Source of the DNA: Candidatus Rickettsia kotlanii
Lineage (GTDB): Bacteria > Pseudomonadota > Alphaproteobacteria > Rickettsiales > Rickettsiaceae
Length of the DNA stretch: 64,000 nucleotides
Reading direction: 5' to 3'
Assembly (NCBI GenBank): GCA_030295365.1
Contig: AP027062.1
Coordinates: 888,001 to 952,000 of the forward strand
A program made the translations under genes and the position numbers. The notes under the pieces were generated by a model. It did no database searches. It was not told where the DNA came from and saw nothing but the letters and a program-made list of their open reading frames with translations. This document shows, piece after piece, positions 38,848-48,762 of the stretch. The stretch's first letter is position 1. Each line of letters begins with the position of its first letter.

Positions 38848-41401
38848 TCAATTTAATTCCGGATAGTTTCTAATTTCAGCTTTATAATTGCTATGCTTTA
38901 ACCATTTCTTAGCTGTTTCTGAATATAGGCAAATTATCGGTGTGATGTAAAGAGTAAGTAATTGCAATGTGAGTAAAGCTCCCACTACTGCAAGCCCTAG
39001 TGATCTTCTCTCTGCTCCTGTTGCTCTGACTCCAAGAGCAATAGGCATAGCTCTCATTAAGGCAGCTAGGGTAGTCATCATAATCGGTCTGAATCGTATT
39101 ATACATGCTTCATAAATTGCTTCATGCGAAGATTTATTGCCAGTTCTCTCAAGTTCTAAGGCAAAATCGATAATCATGATAGCGTTTTTCTTCACTATAC
39201 CGATTTACATTATAAGTTCGACAAATCCGTACATATCAAGTTCGCTATTAAATATTAGTAGAGTAAGTAATGCTCCAAATATAGCGGTAGGTAGTCCTAA
39301 AAGTATAGTTATAGGATGCACAAAACTTGCATATAACATGCCAAGGATGATGTCAATAACGATAACGGCAAGTCCAAGCAATAAGCCAAGATCGGGAAAA
39401 GATGACTGACATGCCTGAACTGTTCCTTGGAAGCTTCCCGTAATCGTAGCTGGCATTTGTAACTCTCTTATTGCTTGATTAACTTTTGGAATGGTATCAC
39501 TAATTGAATATTCATCTTGCAGGTTAAATGATACCGTAACTGAAGGTAATTGCCCGAAATATGAAATACTAAGCGGGATAACAGTATTAACAATTTTAGC
39601 AAGGGTAGTTAGCAGTACTAAATTGCCGCTTGCGGATTTAATATTGACTAAAGATAACATTGACGAATCTATTTGATATTTAGGATCTAGCTCTAAAATA
39701 ACGTCATATTGAGCTGTTGGGGTATATAATGTGGCAATCTGCTCAGCACCGTAAGCTGCATATAAGATATTCTGGACATGCTCGACTGATATACCGAGTT
39801 TTGCAGCCTTATATCTATCAATCTGCAATAAAGTTTGTGGTTGTGCTATTTGTAAATCTGAAGTTACGCCAATAAAACCTGGCAGCCTTGTGAGTTTATA
39901 CTTTAATTTCGGTGCAAAGCTAAATAGCACATTTTGATCGAGTTCTTGCATAGTATATTAATATTGGCTTTTGGTTGCTTGTCTGTCGAGCGTAATAGTA
40001 GGTACGTTCTGGATATATACCTTTAAAACTACTAAATGATTTAGTTTTGAACGTAACTGATCTATAACGGCGTCAGCTCCTATTCTTTGATCACGAGGTT
40101 TTAAGTTAATCAAAATCGTACCCTGATTTACGGCAGAGTTTCTACCTAAAACACCTGTGGCAAAAAAATGAATCTATATTAGGATTTTTAAGTAATACAT
40201 CACTTACTTGTTGTTGTTCTTACACCATTACATCAAAAGAAATAGTTTGAGCGGTGTCGGTAAAAACTAAGATTTGTCCCGTATTGGAATCAGGCATAAA
40301 GCCTTTGTGTACTTTCCCAAATAAATAAGCCGTTGCGATGATTACTAAGAGAAATATAAGCATAGTAGTTTTTTTTGAATGCTCTACTACTGTTTTTAGA
40401 CTGCTACCATATTTTTGTTTGACATATTCAAAGGTTTGTTCGGTTAGTGGTAGGTCGTCATTGCGAGGCGTCAAAGACGCCGTGGCAATTTCGGTTGGTT
40501 GCCCTGAGAGTGCTTCGTCACTACGTTCCTCGCAATGATAATCCCTCAAAAACACATTACATAACATAGGAGTTACAGTTATCGAGATAACTCCCGAGAG
40601 TAAAATAGCGGTAGTAATAACAACTGCAAGTTCGTGCAGCAGCTTCCCTAAAATTCCGCTCATAAATAATATTGGGATGAATATCGTCATTAGGGATAAA
40701 GTCCTTAAGACGATAGTAAACCCTATTTCCTTAGTACCGTTAATACATGCTGCTATTTTACTTTCGCCTTTTTCCATCTCGGAATAATCACGGACCGTCA
40801 GTTATGTAGAAAGAGAAATATAGCAATCAATACTTGGTCAAGTCCTATATTATTTGCTGCCATTTTAATAGGGTTGCATATTGTTGTGAGTCGTAAACTT
40901 GTACCTGTGCAACACCCGGTAGCATAGATAAACGCTCAGCTATAATTATTTTGGCGTAATAGTCCACGGTATATAAGGGGGAGAGTATCAGAGGTTAAAG
41001 ATAAAGAAAATATAGGTACGTCGGTAGGGTTTACTTTACGATATGAGTGGGGAAGTAAGTCATTCTATAGCTGCTTGTATTTCTTGTGCCGCTGCATCTA
41101 TATCTCGGTCTAAATTAAACTGCAAAGTAATTTGAGTAGTACCGTTACTATTAACTGAACTCATCGAGTCAATATCTGATATCGTCGAGAATTGCTTTTC
41201 AAGTGGTAATGTAACTGAAGACGCCATAGTAGTAGGATTAGCTCCAGGCAAGCTTACTGAAACCTGAATAGTCGGGCAGTTGATATCAGGTAAAACGCTT
41301 ACCGGTAATAGCCTATAGCCGAATGCTCCAAACAGCAAAATAGTTGCCATGAATAAAGTAGCAAGAACTGGATGCTTAATAAATATTTCTGAAATACCCA
41401 A
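38848..41401 (-). pseudogene. RND (HAE1/MdtB-type) efflux pump, extensively broken
   Basis: This was an inner-membrane proton-driven drug pump. The N-terminus at 41401 is typical (MGISEIFIKHPVLATLFMA, then PTIQVSVSLPGANP). Further blocks (40777-40220 with LRTLSLMTIFIPILFMSGIL; 39951-39205; 39195-38848 with IRFRPIMMTTLAALMRAMPI) lie in different frames with stops, losses and gaps. Total length is about 2.55 kb where an intact gene needs over 3 kb, so internal deletions also occurred. A family I repeat sits inside the remnant. It belongs with the two fragments upstream. Confidence 0.9.
40456..40540 (-). repeat. Family I repeat inside the RND pseudogene
   Basis: cgtcattgcgaggcg and cctcgcaatgat bound 85 bases that translate in frame as HCEERSDEALSGQPTEIATA. 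The surrounding reading frame is kept. Confidence 0.8.
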
Positions 41402-41443
41402 TTATTTTTCCCCTGTTTTATGGATTTTTTCCATCATACATAT

Positions 41444-41561
41444 CGTCATTGTGAGCGACTGTAAGAAGCGTGGCAATCTCATGAAATAATGACAAACTCC
41501 TAAGATTGCCTCGTCAATTACTTTGTAATTTCCTCGCAATGACGCCTGCTCGCAATGACGA
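41444..41561. repeat. Palindromic repeat, family I
   Basis: The arm cgtcattgtgagcg is met by two right ends in a row, cctcgcaatgacg and ctcgcaatgacg. This suggests a partial duplication. It lies between the pump and fusion-protein remnants. Confidence 0.75.
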
Positions 41562-41568
41562 TTTGATA

Positions 41569-42600
41569 CTACTCCTCCCTAACACTCACCTCTGCTCCGT
41601 TAGATAATCGTAGCTGCCTGTTGGTGATTATCGTTTCTCCCTCATCTATACCGCTTTTAATAACAATAAAATCATCATTAGAAAACACTATATCTATATT
41701 CTTGACCACGGCTTTATTATCTTGATCGACAACAAATACATAAGGACCTTGATCGTTAGTTTGTATGGCTTTAGATGGAACTATTAAAGCCTCTTTCGAT
41801 GTAAATCGTTAGGGATACATGAACACACTGTTCCAGCCATAATATTTCGTTTTAGTTAGGTAGTGTTGCTTTAATTTTGATAGTGCCGCCATTTGGATCA
41901 ATCAAATTATCAACAAAGAAGATCTCATCGTCTGTAATTTCTTGGTCGCTTACGGGTTCTAACCGTCAAAGCTAAATCATTAGATTTTTGAGATTTATTA
42001 ATACGATCGAGATATTTTTCAGGTACGAAGAAGCTAACATAAATGGGCGAGATAGTATTGATAATTACTAGATGCACAAAATCCGGCAATACTAAATCAC
42101 CTATATCCACATTACTCTCAATAAGTTTACCATCAACAGGAGCTACTATTTTTGAATACTCGATTTGTAAATTAGCGTCTGCAATAATTGCTTTATCGCG
42201 TTCCATGGTAGCCCTAAGCATATTCATATTAGTTAGCATCTGTAAATACTGCTCTTCTGAAACGACTTTTTCTCGTATAAAGCATGATATCTTGCCTCTT
42301 CTTTTATAGCATCTTCAAGGTTATAAGTATCACTTAGTAAATTTGCTTGTACTTGCTGTCATTGATTTTGAAACGGATGAGAATTCATATAATAAATCAC
42401 CTGTTTTGACTTCTTGTCCGTCATTAAAATTTACACTTAATATTTGGCCTATAACTTGAGATTGAATATCGGCACTTTGGTAAGTTTCAGCTACTCCTGC
42501 AAGTTCTATCACATCAGGTACGTCTTTTCTGATAACTTGTGTTACCTCAACCGGAGCTGCTATAGTAATTTGTTTACTGCTTTTATGATGATGTTTTATT
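41569..42600 (-). pseudogene. RND membrane fusion protein (MdtA-type), broken
   Basis: Pieces on the minus strand read VIELAGVAETYQSADIQSQV then GQILSVNFNDGQEVKTGDLL (lipoyl-type hairpin), YSKIVAPVDGKLIESNVDIG, and a C-terminal VVDQDNKAVVKNIDIVFSND with a stop at 41569-41571. Frameshifts separate them. The N-terminal signal is missing: the coding text begins abruptly after the outer-membrane-factor remnant, so a deletion fused the two genes near 42580-42600. Confidence 0.85.
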
Positions 42601-43245
42601 ACTTAGATCACTAATATTACTATTAGTACTAGTAATGTTATCAATATCAAATTCTGCTAGATAGATTTGTTTGTCTAATGCTAAAAGATTAAAGTAACTT
42701 ATAGTGACGTTGCTTATAACCGATAAACGTACCGCTGCCTTGCTATACTCACTTGCAAGGAAAGTTTTTTTAGCCGATTCGCTAGCGTTGGCGGCTGTCT
42801 CCATAAATCCAGCTCGTAATTAAGCACGCTTGCTAGCCCCAAATTATTAGAGAATTTCAGCTCATTCGGTGCTTTTGTTTCTTTACTGTTTTTTGTTCGA
42901 TTTGCTCCGCCTTGTAAATTGATTTATAGAAATCTATAAGAATTAATAAGGTTAAGCTGTGTTTTTGCTGTTAACACATTACTCATTGCCAGCTCAACAT
43001 CGGAGTTACCGGTTAAAGATTCTTCGATTAGGTTATTTAACACTGGATCGTTAAATTGCAGCCACCACTTAGAGGATGCATTATTATTTTGTTCTAGAGA
43101 ATAATTATTCCAAGTAGTAGGTAATGAGAATTTAGGGGGAATATTATCGTGTGTTGCAACCACATAGAGGAAATAATGAAATCAATAAAACTAGAATATA
43201 TTTTAAGTAAATGAAAAATCGGCGACGTTCATCGAGTAGGTTCAT
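42583..43245 (-). pseudogene. RND outer-membrane factor (NodT/OprM-type) lipoprotein, truncated
   Basis: The start at 43243-43245 leads into a lipoprotein signal (ILVLLISLFPLCGC). One frame later come IPPKFSLPTTWNNYSLEQNN and WWLQFNDPVLNNLIEESLTG, typical of the outer-membrane-factor N-terminus. A last piece is AVRLSVISNVTISYFNLLAL. Only about 220 of some 460 codons remain, and the C-terminal half is deleted. It was the first gene of a tripartite efflux operon. Confidence 0.85.
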
Positions 43246-43348
43246 TAAAATAAATTCATATTACTTAATGTTAATTATGAATCTTTAAACCGTTATGTCA
43301 ATATAGACTATTATTTTCAACTAACTATTTTTATAATTACGTAATAAT

Positions 43349-43483
43349 GTTGCTACAGCATATTTTAGAAAGCTTGATATAAGTGAATTTTGCAGGATTC
43401 GCTTGTATTCACGTATTTTTATACGCTGTGTAGGCTCACCCTTAAATTCATCTTATCTGAAGCTTTTTAAAATATGCTGTAAC
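43349..43483. repeat. Family V repeat overlapping the glycosyltransferase stop
   Basis: The ends gttgctacagcatatttta and aaaatatgctgtaac enclose acgtatttttatacgctgtg, the reverse of the KRIKIREH code. The right arm encodes the last residues of the minus-strand gene. Confidence 0.8.
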
Positions 43484-44469
43484 TTTTCCGAAACAACTTT
43501 AATGTCATAATTTTGTTTGAGAGTAAGGTAGGCATTTTTAGAAAATTCTTTTGCTTTTATAGGGTTCTCTATTAGATAGACAATTTTTTCTGCTAAATCT
43601 TCAGCAGAGCCGGCTTTACAAATAAGCCCGTCTTGCGTGTCGTTTAAGATTGCTGCAGGTCCTTCAGTATCTGTACTAACGATAGGCACGCTTGCCTCCA
43701 TTGCTTCAAGCACTATAATTCCAAACGGTTCATGAAGAGACGGTAAGCAAAAAATATCTATTTGTTTAAAGAATTTATCTCTATCGTTAACCCATCCCGT
43801 AAATGATATTTGATCTTGTAAATTAAGTTTATGTGCTAAAGCAATTAAATTATCTTTTTCCTCGCCGCTTCCACCTATAACTGCATGAAGATCATATTTT
43901 TTTTCTTTTAAAATTTTGATAGCTTTAATAAAAACATCAATACCTTTCTTAGCTACAAATCGTGCTAGTACACCAATTACGACAGGTTTTCTATATGTTT
44001 TATTTAGAATAAAGTCTTTAGCAATATTTATCATATTCGGTAGGATGCATATCCTAGATTCGGCAAAGTTATTTGTTAGTAAAAATTCTTTCATATGATG
44101 CGTCAAGGCAATAACAAAATCACATTTGCTTAGTCCTTTTAAACTATAATTATGAGCGATACCGATTAATTTTATATTTTGTGATTTAGCAAATTTACTA
44201 AAATTTATTGCTCTATTACCGTGTGCTATAATTATATTGGGCTTAGTCTTATGAATTATATACTTAAGAATAAGTACCGAGAGTAAATCAAATAGTACTA
44301 TATTAGGTAGTTTTAAGCTTTGTTTGTGTAGAAAGGAATTTATTTTTGCCTTGTAAGAAGTGATATTTATAACCTCAATTTTTTGCATCTCTAAAGCAGT
44401 GCTATAATCTAAAAATGCTTGTTGAATGCCGCCAAGGTCACGACTTAGCATAATATTAAGGATCTTCAT
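43453..44469 (-). CDS. GT4-family glycosyltransferase
   Basis: This is a GT-B-fold retaining glycosyltransferase of 338 residues. The N-terminal domain starts MKILNIMLSRDLGGIQQAFL. The C-terminal donor-binding domain has GVLARFVAKKGIDVFIKAI (about 169-187) and the conserved SLHEPFGIIVLEAMEASVPI (about 251-270) with the E-x7-E nucleotide-sugar motif. It probably builds lipopolysaccharide or another surface glycan; the sugar cannot be told from sequence. The final residues (LKSFR) and stop are coded by a palindromic repeat. The start overlaps the stop of the upstream nuclease pseudogene (TAATG). Confidence 0.88.
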   Translation of the reverse strand: MKILNIMLSRDLGGIQQAFLDYSTALEMQKIEVINITSYKAKINSFLHKQSLKLPNIVLFDLLSVLILKYIIHKTKPNIIIAHGNRAINFSKFAKSQNIKLIGIAHNYSLKGLSKCDFVIALTHHMKEFLLTNNFAESRICILPNMINIAKDFILNKTYRKPVVIGVLARFVAKKGIDVFIKAIKILKEKKYDLHAVIGGSGEEKDNLIALAHKLNLQDQISFTGWVNDRDKFFKQIDIFCLPSLHEPFGIIVLEAMEASVPIVSTDTEGPAAILNDTQDGLICKAGSAEDLAEKIVYLIENPIKAKEFSKNAYLTLKQNYDIKVVSEKLQHILKSFR

Positions 44470-45330
44470 TACTTTAATTGCTCGATTTCTTTTTCTGTTA
44501 AACTGGTAAAATCTATAATTTTATCTAAAGGTTTATTTTTTGCTAACATTTTTTTAGCTATAGAAATTTTTTGTCTTGCTTCCCCTTTAGCTTCAGCATC
44601 CATAATTTTCTGCTCTTCTACGGCTAGATTATCCATTTCTGTTTTTATCATTTTTTCATAAGTATTTAACTCTTTTTTAGACCAACTAGCTTGATCCAAA
44701 GCATAAAATTTTTAATAATAAAATCATGACCTATCAAATTTTCCATTGCTTCTAGAGTGCTTTCATGTGCATGTTTAAAGAAATATGCCCATTTTTCTTG
44801 AAGGTTCTCTAATTCTTTATTAAATTTCTCAAGCTCTAAAAAGATAAAATAAAAATCTTGTAGGTCGTTCTCATAAGTTTTAGTATCAAGTAATCTATGA
44901 TCTGATCTCCAATCTTTTTTATCAGGCCATAAAATAAAATCGGCAATAGCTAAGCATATTACTCCTCGAAGTTTTGTATATACTGCTATTTTTTTATGAT
45001 CTGCATCTTCTTTTATTATTTGTTTTGAATAGGCCTTTGCTGTATAAAACTGAGCTCGTTTTTCAAAACCTGGATGTTTGCTGACCTGCACTCTACAATA
45101 ATATTGAGTACCGTGTTTATCTCTACATAACGCACCAACTATAGATTATTTATAAGCAGCGGTATCAGGATCTTAGATTGTTGTTAAAAAAGTAACTTTG
45201 GTAATTACTTCTTTCCCCGTATAACCTAAAATGTCATTTAGAAAAAAGTATATCCTTATTTTTTTTCTGTACCGCAAATTTTTAAAAATGCATAGTTATT
45301 TTTAGGGTCTAAGAAACGTGAAATTAGCAT
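44469..45330 (-). pseudogene. Rpn-family nuclease/transposase-like protein, broken
   Basis: Rpn proteins (PD-(D/E)XK nuclease superfamily, often annotated as putative transposases) promote recombination. The minus strand encodes MLISRFLDPKNNYAFLKI, a frame change, FLNDILGYTGKEVITKVTFL, a stop, then CRDKHGTQYYCRVQVSKHPG, FEKRAQFYTAKAYSKQ and, after another frameshift near 44690, a helical tail ending LTEKEIEQLK. The usual catalytic Glu of the (V/I)E(M/I)Q motif reads RVQ here. Several lesions make it inactive. Such genes are abundant in Rickettsia. Confidence 0.82.
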
Positions 45331-45418
45331 AATAGTCTATATTTTTATATATCATCACTTCATTATAGCAAATTCCAAGAAATTTGCTATAATACAATTT
45401 CCTAATATGTAAAACATT

Positions 45419-46231
45419 ATGATTAGTAAAATTAATTTTGTAAAAATGCATGGTCTCGGTAATGATTTTATTATTGTTAACAAGCGAGATTTATCAAGCT
45501 CATATGATTTATCGCAGTTAGCAAAAAATATGGCTGAGCGTCATACAGGTATCGGTTGCGATCAGTTTATTATTTATGAAGAGCATAATAATTTTTATGA
45601 AATGGTTATATATAATATAGACGGCTCTAGTGCTAAATTATGCGGTAATGCTACAAGATGTTTAGCCAAGTTAATTTATCTTGATACAGGAAAGAAAGAT
45701 ATTACCGTAATGGTAGGCAATAAAAAATTACTATGTAATGTCAATGATGAAAATAATATTAGCGTTAATGTAGGAAGTGTTAGTTTTAATGAAACTTGGA
45801 TGCCAATTCGTGATAAAGTTTGGGAATTTGCAGAGCGTTATATGATTGATTTAAAGGAAATTATTTGCGTTGATATAGGTAATCCGCATGTGGTTATTTT
45901 TAGTAAGTTAGAACCTCAAGATCAAAAAATTGTCGGTGAAAAATTGCAGGCTAAGGAATTATTCGCAGATGGGGTAAACGTTAATTTTGCTGAAGTAAAA
46001 GATAATAAAATTTATTTATCCGTTTGGGAGCGGGGGGTAGGGTTCACGCTTGCTTGCGGAAGCGGAGCTTGCAGTAGTTTTGCTGCCGGTTTAAAGCGCG
46101 GTTTTATCCATTCACCAAGTACTATAGTCTTTAAGCATGGTAACCTTACTATGAAAGAAGAAAACGGTAATATAATAATGCAAGGGGCAGCTACGCTTAT
46201 AGTACGTGGGGAATATTATTGTGAGCAATAA
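45419..46231 (+). CDS. dapF: Diaminopimelate epimerase
   Basis: DapF converts L,L-DAP to meso-DAP, the cross-linking residue of peptidoglycan. The 270-residue protein has both catalytic cysteines: Cys75 in DGSSAKLCGNATRC and Cys213 in TLACGSGACSS. The N-terminal MHGLGNDFIIV and the GNPHVVIF segment are typical. Its end overlaps the likely start of mtaB by eleven bases, so the two are cotranscribed. It complements dapA at 62.9 kb. Confidence 0.97.
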   Translation: MISKINFVKMHGLGNDFIIVNKRDLSSSYDLSQLAKNMAERHTGIGCDQFIIYEEHNNFYEMVIYNIDGSSAKLCGNATRCLAKLIYLDTGKKDITVMVGNKKLLCNVNDENNISVNVGSVSFNETWMPIRDKVWEFAERYMIDLKEIICVDIGNPHVVIFSKLEPQDQKIVGEKLQAKELFADGVNVNFAEVKDNKIYLSVWERGVGFTLACGSGACSSFAAGLKRGFIHSPSTIVFKHGNLTMKEENGNIIMQGAATLIVRGEYYCEQ

Positions 46232-47507
46232 TTTAAGACAAGACGTAGTAACATTTGGCTGTAGACTTAATATTTACGAAAGTGAGATAATACGAAAAAA
46301 CTTGGAATTATCGGGTATCGATAATGTGGCAATATTCAATACTTGTGCGGTAACTAAAGTAGCTGAGAAACAAGCAAGACAAGCTATACGCAAGGCTAAA
46401 AAAAATAATCCTGATTTAAAAATTATTGTTACCGGCTGTAGTGCTCAAACAAGTCCGCAAATGTACGGTAATATGCCAGAAGTTGACAAAGTTATAGGTA
46501 ATGAAGAGAAGTTATTACCTAATTACTACCAAATTACCGATGCAAAAATAACAGTTAACGATATAATGTCGATGAAAGAGACGGCAAGTCATTTAGTAAG
46601 TAGCTTTGACGGTAGGTCTCGTGCTTTTATTCAGGTACAAAACGGTTGTGATCATTTTTGTACTTTCTGTATTATCCCTTATGGTAGAGGAAAAAGTAGA
46701 TCAGTAGCAATAGGAGCTATAGTAGAGCAGGTAAAGCATTTGGTATTAAACGGCTTTAAAGAAGTAGTTTTTACCGGTGTCGATGTCACGGCTTACGGTA
46801 GTGATTTACCGGGAAGTCCAACATTTGCACAAATGATTAAACGAGTGTTGAATTTAGTCCCTGAATTAAAGAGGCTTAGATTATCTTCAATAGATGTTGC
46901 AGAAATAGATGATGAACTTTTTGAGCTTATAGCTTATAGTGAAAGGATAATGCCGCATTTTCATATTAGTTTGCAAGCAGGCGACGATATGATATTAAAA
47001 CGTATGAAAAGACGTCATAATAGAGCAAACGTAATAGAGTTTTGTTGGAAGCTGCGGGCAATAAGACCGGAAGTATCTTTTGGTGCGGATATTATAGCTG
47101 GTTTCCCGACTGAAACTCCTGAAATGTTTGAAAATACAAGAAAATTAATTTCAGAAGCGGAACTACAATATTTACATGTTTTCCCTTATTCGGAAAGAGA
47201 AGGAACGCCTGCAGCACGTATGTCACAAGTACCTAAAAATATAAGAAAAGAAAGGGCAGAAATTTTAAGGCAAGAAGGGCAAAACCAGTTGACCGAATTC
47301 TTTAAAAAACATATAGGACAGAAAGTGGAGTTATTAGTAGAGAATAATAATATTGCCCATACCGAAAATTTTATTCCGGTAAAGCTAGATAAACCTTTAG
47401 AAATAGGGCAGATATTTAAAGCGAAGTTGGTGGGGATAGAAGAGAATTATATGAAGTGTATGTTGGTAGAACATCATTGCCAGGAGGTATTGTTGCGTAG
47501 ATACTGA
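46221..47507 (+). CDS. mtaB: tRNA t6A37 methylthiotransferase
   Basis: MtaB is a radical-SAM enzyme that adds a methylthio group to threonylcarbamoyl-adenosine 37 of ANN-decoding tRNAs. I choose GTG 46221 (428 residues, MSNNLRQDVVTFGCRLN) over GTG 46206. The N-terminal cluster cysteines are in TFGCRLN, FNTCAVT and VTGCSAQ. The radical-SAM motif is CDHFCTFCIIPYGRG, and a TRAM-like end follows. The C-terminal VEHHCQEVLLRRY is encoded by the left arm of a large inverted repeat, so the tail is repeat-derived. It overlaps dapF. Confidence 0.92.
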   Translation: MSNNLRQDVVTFGCRLNIYESEIIRKNLELSGIDNVAIFNTCAVTKVAEKQARQAIRKAKKNNPDLKIIVTGCSAQTSPQMYGNMPEVDKVIGNEEKLLPNYYQITDAKITVNDIMSMKETASHLVSSFDGRSRAFIQVQNGCDHFCTFCIIPYGRGKSRSVAIGAIVEQVKHLVLNGFKEVVFTGVDVTAYGSDLPGSPTFAQMIKRVLNLVPELKRLRLSSIDVAEIDDELFELIAYSERIMPHFHISLQAGDDMILKRMKRRHNRANVIEFCWKLRAIRPEVSFGADIIAGFPTETPEMFENTRKLISEAELQYLHVFPYSEREGTPAARMSQVPKNIRKERAEILRQEGQNQLTEFFKKHIGQKVELLVENNNIAHTENFIPVKLDKPLEIGQIFKAKLVGIEENYMKCMLVEHHCQEVLLRRY

Positions 47508-47679
47508 AGGTCGTCATTGCGAAGAGTCGTAGGCGACGCGTAGCAACCCAGAAAATAATTAAAAAAATTCTGTAAATCAGAATTTTAACTGGATTGCTTC
47601 GTCAATTGCTATGCAATTTCCTTGTAATGACGAATAAACAGGACCACGCAACAATACCTCCTGGCAATGATGTTCTACC
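47465..47679. repeat. Large inverted repeat with family I core at the mtaB end
   Basis: Bases 47465-47497 and 47647-47679 are perfect 33-base inverted copies (start ggtagaacatcattgccagg). The 149-base interior holds a second, family I pair (cgtcattgcg ... tgtaatgacg). The left arm codes the end of MtaB. Confidence 0.9.
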
Positions 47680-47712
47680 GTACAATAAAAAATCAAAAAC
47701 AAAAAAACAATC

Positions 47713-48762
47713 ATGGGAAATATAGAAACAATATTAAGGCTTGCTGAAGACAAAATCTTATTAGTACAAAACTTAAAAGCTCTGCAAGAATATAAAGTAG
47801 AATTTTTAGGCAAGAACGGTATAGTGACCGGTGAGCTTAAAAAATTAGGTAGTTTAAATGAACAGGAACGTAAAGAATTTGGCTTAAAAATCAATAAATT
47901 AAAAGATAAAATACAGAATATAATAAAAACAAAAGAAGAAATTTTAGAGGAGCAGGAACTAAATTTTAAACTTGCTGCCGATAAAATTGATTTAACAATC
48001 CCTGCACGGAGATATAAACAAGGTTCTATTCATCCAATAACACAATGTAGTGAGGAGTTAATACAAGTATTTTCGCAGTTTGGTTTTACTATAGAAAGCG
48101 GACCGAATATCGAGAATGATTTTCATAATTTTACCGCTCTCAACTTTGAAGATGATCATCCCGCAAGGCAAATGCATGATACTTTTTATTTGAAAAGTCA
48201 GGAAAATAATAAGCCATTGTTATTACGTACTCATACCTCAACAGTGCAGATTAGAGCTATGAAAAACGGCAAACCACCTTTTAGGTTTATAGCACTGGGT
48301 AGGACTTATAGATCGGATTCGGATATGACGCATACGCCAATGTTCCACCAAATAGAAGGGCTTGTTATTGATGAAAATATCAATATGGGACATTTAAAAT
48401 ATGTTATCACGGCATTTATAAAAAGCTTTTTTGAAAATTCTAATATTGAATTACGTTTTAGACCAAGTTTTTTCCCATTTACCGAACCTTCTGCCGAAGT
48501 TGATATTCGGATGAATAAAAACGATAAATGGCTTGAGGTCCTTGGTTGTGGGATGGTTCATCCAAACGTGCTTAAAAATGTTGGGATCGATAGCAGCGAG
48601 TATCAAGGTTTTGCTTTTGGGCTTGGAGTAGAGCGTTTTGCAATGTTAAAATATAATATCAAGGATTTAAGACAATTTTTTGAAGGAGATATGCGTTGGC
48701 TTAAACATTATAATTTTGGGAGCTTTGATATACCGAATTTAGCAGGAGGGCTTACGAAATGA
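47713..48762 (+). CDS. pheS: Phenylalanyl-tRNA synthetase alpha subunit
   Basis: This is the catalytic subunit of the heterotetrameric class II synthetase. The 349-residue protein has an N-terminal coiled coil (about 1-90), then motif 1 ([19 protein letters not shown]), motif 2 with [14 protein letters not shown] and [11 protein letters not shown], and motif 3 with [14 protein letters not shown]. It contains QIEGLVID and [12 protein letters not shown] of the Phe pocket. The stop overlaps the pheT start by four bases (ATGA). Confidence 0.97.
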   Translation: MGNIETILRLAEDKILLVQNLKALQEYKVEFLGKNGIVTGELKKLGSLNEQERKEFGLKINKLKDKIQNIIKTKEEILEEQELNFKLAADKIDLTIPARRYKQGSIHPITQCSEELIQVFSQFGFTIESGPNIENDFHNFTALNFEDDHPARQMHDTFYLKSQENNKPLLLRTHTSTVQIRAMKNGKPPFRFIALGRTYRSDSDMTHTPMFHQIEGLVIDENINMGHLKYVITAFIKSFFENSNIELRFRPSFFPFTEPSAEVDIRMNKNDKWLEVLGCGMVHPNVLKNVGIDSSEYQGFAFGLGVERFAMLKYNIKDLRQFFEGDMRWLKHYNFGSFDIPNLAGGLTK

